A DNA stretch of 64,000 nucleotides from Natronoglomus mannanivorans (GCA_025517485.1 JAOPKB010000022.1:1-64000), one strand, 5' to 3'. Positions 26,139-34,252 are shown, numbered from the stretch's first letter. Notes: generated by a model from the letters alone, not told the origin. A program made the numbers and translations.

Positions 26139-26711
26139 ATGAACCCTTTCGCTCGGTCGCGGTCTGACTCGGACGACACTGCGGGCGGCTACTTCGACGA
26201 CTGGGACGAGTTCGTCGCCGAACACAACCCCGATCCCGGTCCGTTCCTCGAAGGCCACGACCTGCTTACGGGCGACGACCACATCGCGTTTCACGAGCGG
26301 ACCCGGGAGCTGTTCGAACGACGCGGCGTCTACGACGTAACGTTCGGCTACAACCTCGCGAAGCTGAACCTCGATCGTCGTCATCCGGACGCGGGGTACC
26401 GGTACGCGGTCGACGCCGACGACGCGAGCGTTCTCAGGGCGGAGTTCACGCCGACGACGCCGTTCTGTCCGCAGGCGGGGACCCTCACGAAAGGCTCGTT
26501 TCGCGCCTGGAACGGCCTCGCGGACGACCACGAGTACGAGGTCGTCCGGGTCCGCGTCCACCCGATGCACTACCAGTCCGGGCCGCTCGAGTCGACGCTC
26601 GCGGAGCTCGAAGACTCGTTTTGCGAGGCCGGAACGCTCGAGGATCCGGAGGGTCAGTCGAGTCCGGAACACGGACTGCTCGACGAGCCGACGAGGGAAC
26701 CGCCTATCTGA
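26139..26711 (+). CDS. conserved haloarchaeal protein of unknown function
   Basis: A 190-residue soluble, acidic protein. I cannot assign a family. Recognisable features are an N-terminal aromatic/acidic segment (GGYFDDWDEFVAEHNP), a central HIAFHERTRELFERRGVYDV, the strand-rich VLRAEFTPTTPFCPQAGTL with a Pro-Phe-Cys-Pro turn near residue 107, and EVVRVRVHPMHYQSGPLEST. The FTPTTPFCP and VRVRVHP pieces faintly recall DUF59/MIP18-type Fe-S assembly proteins, but that is weak. It follows otsA by 72 bp with an inverted repeat between them, and precedes the membrane protein at 26799. Confidence 0.65.
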   Translation: MNPFARSRSDSDDTAGGYFDDWDEFVAEHNPDPGPFLEGHDLLTGDDHIAFHERTRELFERRGVYDVTFGYNLAKLNLDRRHPDAGYRYAVDADDASVLRAEFTPTTPFCPQAGTLTKGSFRAWNGLADDHEYEVVRVRVHPMHYQSGPLESTLAELEDSFCEAGTLEDPEGQSSPEHGLLDEPTREPPI

Positions 26712-26798
26712 CCGCGTCGTGGATCCTGCGTTCGTCGTCCGGTACTCGAGAACGGACCGTACGACTATGACCGCCGACCGCGAACGTAGCGAACGATT

Positions 26799-27989
26799 AT
26801 GACGTCGGCGACCGTCTCCCGGTGGTCTCGCGCGTTCGTCGCGACCGGTGTCACCTTTTTCGTCTGCTGGCAGCTCGCGATCGTCGCCGGGGTCGGGCGA
26901 CCGGCGACGGTCTTTCTGGGGCTGTACGGCTTCGTCTTTAGCGTGGTCTTCGGCAAGGCCTACGCGCTGCTTCCGTCCTACTTCGAACGGGAGCTGGCCG
27001 TCGCGCACGCGCCGATGGTCCACCTGCCGCTGGCGACTGGCGGGGCGATCGGACTGTTCGCGGGGGCGGTCGGGGTCGCGTCGGGGCCGGGGCCCTGGTC
27101 GTGGGGATTCCTCGGCGCACTCAGCTGGTTCACCGGCTGTCTCGTCTTCGTCGGGACGCTCGGCTGGACCGTCCGCGACAACCTCACCGGCCGCGAAACC
27201 GGAACCGGCTCGGTCAACGAGCATCGGCGACGAATCGACCGCGCGTCGAACGCGTTCGTTCCCGTCGTATTCGCGTACCTGCTGGCCGGTGGCGTCCTGC
27301 CAGTTCTCGAAGGACTCGGCGTCGACGGACCGATTTCCGTCGGCCCACCGACGACGCACCTGCTGGCGGCGGGAACCGCGACGCTCCTCGTGTTCGTGAT
27401 CGGGTTCCGACTGCTCCCGCGGTTTACGGTGACGACGCCCCGCCCATTTCTCGTCGCGCTCGTGCTCCCTGCGGGAGCGATCGCACCGGCGATGCTCGCG
27501 GTCGACTTCCTCGGCGGGACGACGTTCCGACTCGGAGCCGTCCTCCAGGTGCTCGCCGTCACCGGGTTCGCGGTCACCGTCGGTGACATGTACCGTCGAA
27601 CCGATCGCGATCGCGTCGGGTTCCACGCCGTCTTCGCCGGAGCGCTCTGCGGGATCGCCGCGGTCGGCCTCGCGCTGTACGTCGCACTCGTTGGCGTCGA
27701 GACCGGTGTCCTCGAGGCCCACGTCAGGCTCGCAGCGGGCGGCTTTCTGGGGTTGACGATCGTCGGCGTCTCCTACCAGTTCTACCCGCCCGCGATCGGC
27801 TCGACGCCCGGCGTCGACGACCGGACGGCCCTCGTTTCGATCGCGCTCCTCGCCGGCGGGTTCGGGCTCGAGGCCCTCGGATACCTCACCGCGATGAATT
27901 CGGTGACGACTGTCGGACAGTACGTCGTTCTTCTCGGCGCACTGTGCTACGCGTTCGTGATCGGGACGATCTTCCTCGAGCAGCGGTGA
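26799..27989 (+). CDS. polytopic membrane protein, NnrS/COX1-like
   Basis: A 396-residue integral membrane protein with about 12 hydrophobic segments and very short loops. Recurrent motifs such as FVFSVVFGKAYALLPSYFE, HLLAAGTATLLVFVIGFRLL and VSYQFYPPAIGSTP pair a Gly with a Pro/aromatic turn as in the NnrS and cytochrome-oxidase-subunit-I-like families. Candidate haem or metal ligands are His in VAHAPMVHLPLA and TTHLLAAG. No redox function is proven. It is convergent with the related, longer protein at 28019, and the two may be paralogues acting in nitrosative or low-oxygen metabolism. Confidence 0.6.
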   Translation: MTSATVSRWSRAFVATGVTFFVCWQLAIVAGVGRPATVFLGLYGFVFSVVFGKAYALLPSYFERELAVAHAPMVHLPLATGGAIGLFAGAVGVASGPGPWSWGFLGALSWFTGCLVFVGTLGWTVRDNLTGRETGTGSVNEHRRRIDRASNAFVPVVFAYLLAGGVLPVLEGLGVDGPISVGPPTTHLLAAGTATLLVFVIGFRLLPRFTVTTPRPFLVALVLPAGAIAPAMLAVDFLGGTTFRLGAVLQVLAVTGFAVTVGDMYRRTDRDRVGFHAVFAGALCGIAAVGLALYVALVGVETGVLEAHVRLAAGGFLGLTIVGVSYQFYPPAIGSTPGVDDRTALVSIALLAGGFGLEALGYLTAMNSVTTVGQYVVLLGALCYAFVIGTIFLEQR

Positions 27990-28018
27990 GCGGTCCGTCT
28001 CCCGTGGTCGGCCTCCGC

Positions 28019-29419
28019 TCAGTCGCTGGTCTGTCCCGACTCGTCGACCGGATCGTCGATCTCGCCGCTCGAGTCCGAACTCGCTCTCGCGGCCGTCGTC
28101 GACGGTATCGACGAGATCAGTACACCACCGAGACCACCCGGACCGTGGCGGTGAATCGTCCGAAGCATGTTGACGACGAAGAGCGCGAATCCGATCGCCA
28201 GTAACGAGCCGCCCGCAATACCGACTTCGCTCGGAACGGAGAGCAGGCTACTCACTGCAATCCCGCTCAGGCCGACGACCGACGTCCAGAAGTCGACCCG
28301 CTCGAGCCGACTCGAGTAGAGGTCGTCGATCATCGGGACGGGTTCGAAGCCGAGGCGGTCGCTGTAGCGGTCGTGCCAGATGATGAACGGTACGATGTGA
28401 TAGAGCGTGCCGACGACGACGAAGCCGAAGACGCCGACGACGAGCAGCACGGTCGCGTCCGGATGACCGAACAGGGTCCCGTATCCGATCGGCTCGGCCC
28501 ACCACGCGGTCGCAGTGAGGGCAATCCACGACGCGAGCGAGACCGCGACGATCCAGTAGCGGGCCGTCATCGGGCTCGAGTCGGCCGTCGCGCGCACCAG
28601 CAGTCGCACGACGACGACGGCGAACGCGGCTGCACCGACGAGCACTGCGAGGGCGCCGACTCTGGCGACGAGGACCACGTCGAACCCTCGCCCGACGGCG
28701 AGCAAGAGCGCACCCGTGGGCAGCGTGATCGTCTCGAGGGTCTGTAACGACTCGTCGATCGGCTCGAGTGTGGCCTGCGTGAACATCTTCCCGAGTTGGG
28801 AGAGCGCGCCGACGATCGTCGGCAAGACGCCGCCAAAGAGCGCCAGCGTCGCGTGCAGCAGGATGACGTCCGTCCGTGTGAGCGCCACTGAGTCGAAGAC
28901 GCCCATCGTGAAGTCGAGCGCCAGCGCGTACCCGAGCGGGGCAACGACGGCGAACGAACAGAGGGCGACGGCGAAGTGTCGTTCCGTGAAGTCGAACGGT
29001 CGCGACCGTGCGAGGGTACGTCCGACGTTGTAGACGAACGTCCAGAGGCCCGCGAGGATCAGCGTCGCGAACAGCGGGACGAACTCGAGTGCACCCGCGA
29101 GTAGAAGCCAGACGAAGCCTGCGAGTCCGACCGTCACGAGCCAGAGCTGGGCGGTCGCCAGCCGTCGTGAGTGGAGCGTAACGCCTGACCAGACCGGGAC
29201 GAACTGGGTCATCGCCCCCATGATCGTCAGGCAGATCCAGCCCAGCAGCAAGGCGTGGAGCGTCGCGGGTCTGGCCAGACCCGGCAACGATGCGGCGAGG
29301 GAGACCAGTCCCATCCCGATAGCCGTGACGAGAAACGCAAGCGCCACGACGAAGTGTCGAAGCGGGATCGCCGTCGGCGGCTGCTGATCCGTGCGCAGCC
29401 CGCCGGGGAGTGTGTGCAT
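28019..29419 (-). CDS. NnrS/COX1-like haem-copper-type membrane protein
   Basis: A 466-residue protein with about 12 transmembrane helices and a short polar C-terminus. The start at 29419 (MHTLPGGLRTDQQ) leads straight into RHFVVALAFLVTAIGMG. Several His lie in or next to helices: RHFVVA, ATLHALLLGWICLTIMG, ERHFAVAL, ILLHATLALFGGVLP, and GTLYHIVPFIIWHDRY. This pattern of spaced His in a 12-helix fold is seen in NnrS and in cbb3-like subunit I relatives; the canonical double-His FeB/CuB motif is not evident. NnrS is a haem- and copper-containing protein tied to NO stress. A CGAA-N4-TTCG box lies 37-50 bases upstream, shared divergently with the CGCGG gene. Confidence 0.68.
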   Translation of the reverse strand: MHTLPGGLRTDQQPPTAIPLRHFVVALAFLVTAIGMGLVSLAASLPGLARPATLHALLLGWICLTIMGAMTQFVPVWSGVTLHSRRLATAQLWLVTVGLAGFVWLLLAGALEFVPLFATLILAGLWTFVYNVGRTLARSRPFDFTERHFAVALCSFAVVAPLGYALALDFTMGVFDSVALTRTDVILLHATLALFGGVLPTIVGALSQLGKMFTQATLEPIDESLQTLETITLPTGALLLAVGRGFDVVLVARVGALAVLVGAAAFAVVVVRLLVRATADSSPMTARYWIVAVSLASWIALTATAWWAEPIGYGTLFGHPDATVLLVVGVFGFVVVGTLYHIVPFIIWHDRYSDRLGFEPVPMIDDLYSSRLERVDFWTSVVGLSGIAVSSLLSVPSEVGIAGGSLLAIGFALFVVNMLRTIHRHGPGGLGGVLISSIPSTTAARASSDSSGEIDDPVDESGQTSD

Positions 29420-29455
29420 AGTTCCACTTCGGCATCGAGCACCGTCGCACTGGTT

Positions 29456-29469
29456 CCGAACTGGTTCGG
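29456..29469. promoter_or_regulatory. CGAA-N4-TTCG palindrome, promoter of the NnrS-like gene
   Basis: CCGAACTGGTTCGG lies 37-50 bases before the minus-strand ATG at 29419. The identical 14-mer occurs at 63831-63844 before a DUF2249 gene. The core equals the NarO-type denitrification motif as I recall it from Haloferax work. Confidence 0.7.
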
Positions 29470-29503
29470 CGGCGGAAACCATCGATCGCGGCCCGGACCA
29501 CGA

Positions 29504-29517
29504 CCGAACCCGTTCGG
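29504..29517. promoter_or_regulatory. CGAA-N4-TTCG palindrome, promoter of the CGCGG gene
   Basis: CCGAACCCGTTCGG lies 38-51 bases before the plus-strand ATG at 29555, mirroring the spacing of the other box to its gene. Each divergent gene thus has its own copy. Confidence 0.68.
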
Positions 29518-29554
29518 CCGCGGGTTCACACCCCTCGATACCCAATACGCGAGT

Positions 29555-29851
29555 ATGGCAGCAGATACGTCAGACGTCGAGCCGGTGACTCGCCGCGTCC
29601 ACGAGGCCTCGTGGTCGGCCAACCTCGAGCAACCCCAGCACGCCGACGACCGGGAGGTGGTGATCGCGGAGGCGCTCGAGGCGGTCGAGGCGACCGCGGA
29701 CGGCTATCACGTGAATCTCGTCACGCACGCCGACCACGGCCATCCCGAAGGATACCTCTACGACGAACTCGACGCGCGGTTCGACTACGAGTACGAGCAC
29801 GTCGATCAGTGTGGCTGCGGCGGGCACGTGGTCCGCGTGCACGTCGAGTGA
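29555..29851 (+). CDS. CGCGG-motif small protein (candidate radical-SAM-modified peptide family)
   Basis: A 98-residue protein starting at ATG 29555. It is helical at the N-terminus (VTRRVHEASWSANLEQPQ, EVVIAEALEAVEATADGYHV), then LVTHADHGHPEGYLYDELDA, and ends with the cysteine block DQCGCGGHVVRVHVE. That C-terminal Cys-Gly-Cys-Gly-Gly is the hallmark of a haloarchaeal family annotated in databases as a putative radical-SAM-modified ribosomal peptide. No modification is demonstrated. Two radical SAM/SPASM genes lie 1.4-3.1 kb downstream. The promoter carries a CGAA-N4-TTCG box, and the divergent partner is NnrS-like, so a role in denitrification or metal/haem handling is more likely than a toxin role. 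Confidence 0.75.
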   Translation: MAADTSDVEPVTRRVHEASWSANLEQPQHADDREVVIAEALEAVEATADGYHVNLVTHADHGHPEGYLYDELDARFDYEYEHVDQCGCGGHVVRVHVE

Positions 29852-29992
29852 GTGATAACGAACCAGCCTCCCCGCTCACGCGAGCGGGTTTGTCTCTCGA
29901 GATCTGGATTTCTATCCTCATTTAAAAGGCGGCGTTTTCAGCGTTTCTCGGCTCAGCAAAGGCTTTGGCTACCGCCCTTGTCTGTGAAACTA

Positions 29993-30406
29993 ATGCCGAC
30001 GGACCGATCGCGTGCGCTCGACGGGGACACTCCGGACGCTCCGGAAGACCTGTTGCCGACGGACAGCGTCCGCAGTCTCGACGAGTATCTCGAGATGCAC
30101 GCCGCCGTCGGACACCGCACCAGAGACGAGATTCTGTACCGGCTGGTACACGGCAGCGATATGAGCCCCACGGAACTCGAGGAGGCGATCGATATCGACG
30201 ACAGCACCCTCCATTACCACCTCGACGAACTCGTCGACGTCGGGCTAGTGGAGAAACGCCAGCGGACTGAACGGGGCCAAAACGGTCTGTACACCTACTA
30301 TCGACCGACGGTGTTCGGTGAGGTCACGCTCACGGACGGCGTCGACGAACTGATCCGCGGCGAGTGGGAGTTCGAGGACCTGTACGACAGTTCAGCCGAC
30401 GCCTGA
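29993..30406 (+). CDS. winged-helix transcriptional regulator
   Basis: A 137-residue DNA-binding protein starting at ATG 29993. The winged-helix core is about residues 32-105: SLDEYLEMHAAVGHRTRDEI, ILYRLVHGSDMSPTELEEAI, then the recognition segment DIDDSTLHYHLDELVDVGLV and the wing VEKRQRTERGQNGLYTYY. This is an ArsR/HTH_20-like fold common in haloarchaea. No obvious metal or redox Cys is present, so the signal is unknown. It sits between the CGCGG gene and the PIN/antitoxin remnant and might control either, or act elsewhere. Confidence 0.8.
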   Translation: MPTDRSRALDGDTPDAPEDLLPTDSVRSLDEYLEMHAAVGHRTRDEILYRLVHGSDMSPTELEEAIDIDDSTLHYHLDELVDVGLVEKRQRTERGQNGLYTYYRPTVFGEVTLTDGVDELIRGEWEFEDLYDSSADA

Positions 30407-30463
30407 CCCGATTTTCCCCACCCTGGCTGGCCTGACCTCTCTATCGGTTCTTTCGTACCGAAC

Positions 30464-30976
30464 TCAACCGTCGAACGACTCGAGTTTTCGCACGAGTTTG
30501 GTGTAGAGATCCGGAGCACAGTACCAGCCGGCCTCGATCATCGAGTCGATCGTCTCGCGCGCATCGGCGACGGTGATCTCTCCGTGTTTCGCACACCGGA
30601 GAACGAGATACGCCGTTCCCCGCGTTTCGATGCCTTCGATTTCTGCAGCGTTTCGTCCGTATGCCTCGTCCGTGACGGCGATTCCGTCGACATCGGCGGC
30701 ACAGGCGAACACCGCGACGTCCGCCGCGCTCAACTGCGGGTTTTGCCGTAACCGGGTCGTATGCGGTGTTTCGTCGCCGGAAACGACGTTGAACAGTCCG
30801 TCGTCGAGACACTGCTCGATTCGACGTGCATCCGTGTCTCCCGCTTCGATACCAGCAGTAACGACGTCGTCGTAGATCTGCCGTGGAATCAGACACTGCG
30901 CTTCGAGGGTCGAAACGAGTCGAAGTCGATCGACCGTCGCGAGGTAGATGAGCGGTGTCGCGTCGAAGACCCACAT
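30464..30976 (-). CDS. PIN-domain ribonuclease toxin
   Basis: A 170-residue PIN-fold protein. The acidic active site is visible: Asp in VFDATPLIYLATVD at residue 4, LSAADVAVFACAADVDGIAV (Asp pair near 100) and TDEAYGRNAAE near 120. The family cleaves RNA and usually works as a type II toxin. The sequence resembles PIN proteins paired with UPF0175 antitoxins. Such a gene lies immediately upstream (stop at 30977, abutting this ATG), but it is truncated at its 5' end, so this toxin may lack a functional cognate antitoxin. The toxin itself looks intact. Confidence 0.8.
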   Translation of the reverse strand: MWVFDATPLIYLATVDRLRLVSTLEAQCLIPRQIYDDVVTAGIEAGDTDARRIEQCLDDGLFNVVSGDETPHTTRLRQNPQLSAADVAVFACAADVDGIAVTDEAYGRNAAEIEGIETRGTAYLVLRCAKHGEITVADARETIDSMIEAGWYCAPDLYTKLVRKLESFDG

Positions 30977-31195
30977 TCACAGCTCCTCGAGATCCCCTTC
31001 GAGGTGCTCGTCCGACACCCACGTGATGTCGCGGTCTTTCGCAAGGGTTGCGAACTCCCAGGTGGACACCCCCGCGATCTCGGCGGCCTTCGAGAACGTC
31101 ACTTCGCCGGCGGCCAGTTGCTCGAGGGCCTGTCGGCGACGCCACTCGTCGAGTCCCTCTGCGAGCAGTTTTCGAACGGCGGTACTCCGATCGAG
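30977..31195 (-). pseudogene. UPF0175-type antitoxin lacking its N-terminus
   Basis: The minus-strand frame ending in TGA at 30977-30979 encodes about 72 residues of UPF0175 sequence. It begins near LDRSTAVRKLLAEGLDEWR and continues with EVTFSKAAEIAGVSTWEF and DRDITWVSDEHLEGDLEEL. The missing piece is the usual first 20-25 residues (ribbon-helix part) with the start codon. No ATG, GTG or TTG precedes the conserved region in frame; the first in-frame GTG would give only 41 residues. Homology stops about 10 bp before the stop codon of the upstream radical SAM gene at 31203. A deletion that fused the two neighbours explains this best. Confidence 0.65.
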
Positions 31196-31202
31196 GAGCG
31201 CG

Positions 31203-32414
31203 TCAATCGGCGAACTCGCCGACGACCGATCCGTCTCCCGAAATCTCGTCTTCGCGAAGGTAACACTGCGGATCGGGGCCGAAGAGGTCGCCGGTCGCCG
31301 TCAGCGCTCGCAGCCGCGACGCCCCGCGACAGATCGACTGGTAGCGACAGTCCGCACACCGACCCGTGAGCCGCTCTTCGCGGTTTCGAAGCGCCGCCAG
31401 CAACGGGTTCGTCTCGTCGTCCCAGATCTCGCCGAACGGCCGGTCCCGGACGTTCCCCAGGCTGTATCCCTGCCAGAACTGCGTCGGGTGGACGTTCCCC
31501 TCGTAATCGACGTCCGCGATCCGCTCGCCGGTCGGATCGCCGCCGTTGCGGACGAGGTGCTCGTAGACCGTCGCCGCCTTCCCCGGCCCGAATCGCTCTC
31601 GAGCGTACCGAACGAGGAATGCGGCGTCGACGTAGTTACCAACGAGCAACGTCTCGATCTCCTCGCCGCGATCGTGGTACTCGAGTGTGAGATCACACAG
31701 CCGGCGGACCGCGTCGCGTTTCGCTTCGGGCGTCAGATCGGCGTCGACGATCTCGGCGCCCCGGCCGCCGTAGTCGAGGTGGTAAAAACAGAAGCGGTCG
31801 ACGCCGACGTCGGCGAGCAGGTCGACGACGCCCTCGAGGTCGGGGGCGTTCGCCTCAGTGATCGTGTACCGAAGGCCAGTCTTCAGACCGACGTCGAGAC
31901 AGGCCTCGATACCGCGGACGGCGGCGTCGAAGGCGCCGTCTTTCCCGCGGAACTCGTCGTTGCGTTCGGGGAGGCCGTCGACGGAGATCCCCGCGTACTG
32001 CAGTCCGGCGTCCTGCAACGCGATGGCTCGTTCCCGAGTGAGCAGAGTCCCGTTCGTCGAGAGCACCGGCCGGAGTCCGAGGTCGGCTGCGTGGGCCACC
32101 AACTCGATCAGGTCGTCGCGAACGAGCGGTTCGCCGCCCGAGAAGAGCACGACTGGGACGCCGTAGTCGGCCAGCTGCTCGAGGAAGGCCTTCGCCTCCG
32201 CCGTCGTGAACTCCCCTGGCGCGGGCTCGGTTTCGGCGGCCGCGTAACAGTGAGCGCAGTAGAGGTTACACCGCCGAGTCGCGTTCCAGACGACGACCGG
32301 TCGGCGTTGCTTACGCTCGGTGATCTGCGGTTTGCTCGAGTCGGCCGCCGCGTCGTAGCGAAGGCCGTCACCCTCGGCGTCGAGTTCGCACAGCAGTTTA
32401 CTGATCGAGATCAC
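31203..32414 (-). CDS. ahbC: radical SAM/SPASM protein, AhbC-like (12,18-didecarboxysirohaem deacetylase family)
   Basis: A 403-residue enzyme. The N-terminus MISISKLLCELDAEGDGLRY closely resembles AhbC/NirJ1 proteins, followed by VVVWNATRRCNLYCAHCYA with the radical SAM CxxxCxxC cluster near residue 48-55. VVLFSGGEPLVRDDLIELV carries the GGEP motif. The C-terminal SPASM region has GRCADCRYQSICRGASRLRA and a further Cys in PDPQCYL. AhbC removes acetate groups from didecarboxysirohaem in the sirohaem-dependent haem route used by archaea. The start overlaps the stop of the Htur_1727-like gene (ATGA), so they are translationally coupled. A related peptide-modifying role is the alternative. Confidence 0.75.
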   Translation of the reverse strand: MISISKLLCELDAEGDGLRYDAAADSSKPQITERKQRRPVVVWNATRRCNLYCAHCYAAAETEPAPGEFTTAEAKAFLEQLADYGVPVVLFSGGEPLVRDDLIELVAHAADLGLRPVLSTNGTLLTRERAIALQDAGLQYAGISVDGLPERNDEFRGKDGAFDAAVRGIEACLDVGLKTGLRYTITEANAPDLEGVVDLLADVGVDRFCFYHLDYGGRGAEIVDADLTPEAKRDAVRRLCDLTLEYHDRGEEIETLLVGNYVDAAFLVRYARERFGPGKAATVYEHLVRNGGDPTGERIADVDYEGNVHPTQFWQGYSLGNVRDRPFGEIWDDETNPLLAALRNREERLTGRCADCRYQSICRGASRLRALTATGDLFGPDPQCYLREDEISGDGSVVGEFAD

Positions 32415-32803
32415 GGGTCGTTCACCCGCGGTGTGCCTTCGGTTTCCTCGTAGACGCGCGGTTCAGATTTGGATCCGGATCCGGTTTCGGCGTCAGAACC
32501 CGTCTCGTGTGGGGCCTCTCCCGCTTCTTGCTCGGATCCCGCCCCCGACTCCGACTCCGACAGCGGCCGCGTCGAGTACCGCTCGACCGCATCGGCCGGA
32601 CACACCCAGAGGTCGGCGGCGTACCAGCCGAAGAGTCTCGACGCGTGATCGGCGGCCTCTGCCGCATCGGTCGCGGCGACGCTCCCGACGTGTCGCAGGG
32701 GGTCGGTCTCGTCTTCGCGGACGAACACCTCCCACTGGGGAATCGGCGTTCCGCGTCGTTCTCCGTCGTCGTCGACCCTCGAGCGGCGTGCTTTTTCGAC
32801 CAT
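32411..32803 (-). CDS. Htur_1727/PaaB-like small protein, candidate radical-SAM partner
   Basis: A 130-residue protein. Residues about 19-75 (PIPQWEVFVREDETDPLRHV then GSVAATDAAEAADHASRLFG) resemble PaaB-like proteins and the haloarchaeal family named after Htur_1727, listed in databases as a radical-SAM-partnered candidate RiPP. The last 55 residues are Ser/Glu/Gly-rich and probably disordered. It lies first in a two-gene operon with the AhbC-like gene (4-bp overlap) and divergent from the AhbD-like gene. I see no Cys-rich core peptide: one Cys at WVCPADAV only. A chaperone or regulatory subunit for the haem enzymes is as plausible as a peptide precursor. Confidence 0.72.
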   Translation of the reverse strand: MVEKARRSRVDDDGERRGTPIPQWEVFVREDETDPLRHVGSVAATDAAEAADHASRLFGWYAADLWVCPADAVERYSTRPLSESESGAGSEQEAGEAPHETGSDAETGSGSKSEPRVYEETEGTPRVNDP

Positions 32804-32848
32804 CGTCCTGACGGGATCTTGAGAGCGCCACCGCCATGCCCATCGTGG

Positions 32849-32860
32849 CGAACGTATTCG
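32849..32860. promoter_or_regulatory. CGAA-N4-TTCG palindrome between the divergent radical SAM operons
   Basis: CGAACGTATTCG lies 46-57 bases before the minus-strand start at 32803 and 72-83 bases before the plus-strand start at 32932. It fits joint control with the NnrS-like, CGCGG and eNOR-like genes. Confidence 0.62.
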
Positions 32861-32931
32861 GGACCGTTCTCAGCGCTCGGGAACCGGAGAACCCGCTTTG
32901 TCGTCCGCGTGACCATCGAGACGCGAGTACC

Positions 32932-34107
32932 ATGCCACGTCCCGGTCACCTCGATCTCGACACCTCGGATCGACCGCTCGTCCTCATCTGGGAACTGACA
33001 CAGGCCTGTGCGCTGGCCTGCGATCACTGTCGGGCGGACGCCCAGCTACAGCGCCATCCGGACGAGTTGTCGACCGCGGAAGGAAAGAACCTGCTCGAGG
33101 CGGCGAGCGAGTTCGGTGACGGCCAGCTCGTCGTCCTCTCGGGCGGCGACCCCCTCGTTCGCGAGGACGTCGCGGAGCTGATCGCGTACGGGACGAAGCT
33201 GGGACTGCGGATGACGATCACGCCCAGCGGAACCCGGTCGCTGACTCGAACACGGATCGACGAGCTGTCCGACGCCGGCCTCCGACGGATGGCGGTCAGC
33301 CTCGACGGGGCGACGGCCGACGCACACGACGCGTTCCGCGGTGAGGACGGGAGCTTCGAAGAGACGATCCGCGCGATCGAGGACGCGAGTGCGGCCGGGA
33401 TTCCGGTCCAGGTCAACACGACCGTCTGCGAGGCGACCGTCGACGAACTCCCGGGCATCCGTACGCTGCTTCGGGAACTCGGCGTCGTGATGTGGAGCGT
33501 CTTCTTCCTCGTTCCGATCGGCCGCGGGCGGATCCTCGAGCCGGTCGGTCCCGAGACGGCCGACGCAGTGATGTCGTGGCTCCACGAGGTCAGCCAGTCG
33601 GAACCGTTCGGGTTGAAGACGACCGAAGCGCCCCAGTATCGGCGGGTGGGTCTCGAGCGGCGGCGCGCGGAGCGTGCGGACGGCCAGTGTGACGGCGAGA
33701 CGACCGACGACGGCCTCCGCCGTCGCAGCGGCATCGTCGCCGGTGACGGGTTCGCGTTCGTCAGCCACACGGGCGAGGTCTACCCCTCGGGCTTCCTCCC
33801 GAAATCGGCCGGCAACGTTCGCGAGCAGCCGATCACCGACCTGTACCGCGACTCGCCGCTCTTTCGCTCGCTGCGCGACCGTGATCAACTCGAGGGCAAG
33901 TGCGGCGCCTGCCCGTATCGGAACGTCTGTGGGGGAAGTCGCTCTCGAGCCAACGCCTACTTCGACGACCCGCTCGCGAGCGATCCGCTCTGTCCGTTCG
34001 TTCCCGAGGGGTACGACGGGCCGCTGCCCTGGGAGGAGTCGTCGGCGCCGGTTCCGTCCTCGTCGACTGTGTTTCCCCCACAGTTCACCCCTACTGATGC
34101 GGACTGA
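32932..34107 (+). CDS. ahbD: radical SAM/SPASM protein, AhbD-like (haem synthase family)
   Basis: A 391-residue enzyme. ATG 32932 gives MPRPGHLDLDTSDRPLVLIW, then ELTQACALACDHCRADAQ with the CxxxCxxC motif at about residues 28-35, VVLSGGDPLVREDVAELI, and GLRRMAVSLDGATADAHDAF. The C-terminal SPASM cysteines are in GKCGACPYRNVCGGSRSRA and DPLCPFVP. This architecture matches the TIGR04053/AhbD group, which oxidatively decarboxylates iron-coproporphyrin III to haem b. It is divergent from the Htur_1727-AhbC operon with a shared CGAA-N4-TTCG box, which supports demand-linked haem synthesis under anaerobiosis. A codon 32 residues further upstream is open but less family-like and overlaps the box. 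Confidence 0.75.
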   Translation: MPRPGHLDLDTSDRPLVLIWELTQACALACDHCRADAQLQRHPDELSTAEGKNLLEAASEFGDGQLVVLSGGDPLVREDVAELIAYGTKLGLRMTITPSGTRSLTRTRIDELSDAGLRRMAVSLDGATADAHDAFRGEDGSFEETIRAIEDASAAGIPVQVNTTVCEATVDELPGIRTLLRELGVVMWSVFFLVPIGRGRILEPVGPETADAVMSWLHEVSQSEPFGLKTTEAPQYRRVGLERRRAERADGQCDGETTDDGLRRRSGIVAGDGFAFVSHTGEVYPSGFLPKSAGNVREQPITDLYRDSPLFRSLRDRDQLEGKCGACPYRNVCGGSRSRANAYFDDPLASDPLCPFVPEGYDGPLPWEESSAPVPSSSTVFPPQFTPTDAD

Positions 34108-34252
34108 GTGTCACTATTCGCTCTCTCCCTCTCTCGACTCATCGACTCGGTCCGAGACGTCTGTGACAGTAACTCAGGCCGACGTACTCGTGAGCGGTCC
34201 GGATCGTGACGGGAGGTGCAAAGTCCGGTGGCTGAAATACGCCAGCAAAAGA

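Noticed and set aside
27247..27258. CGAACGCGTTCG, second coding match
   Set aside because: Inside the membrane protein gene at 26799 in an Asn-Ala-Phe codon context. Treated as background.
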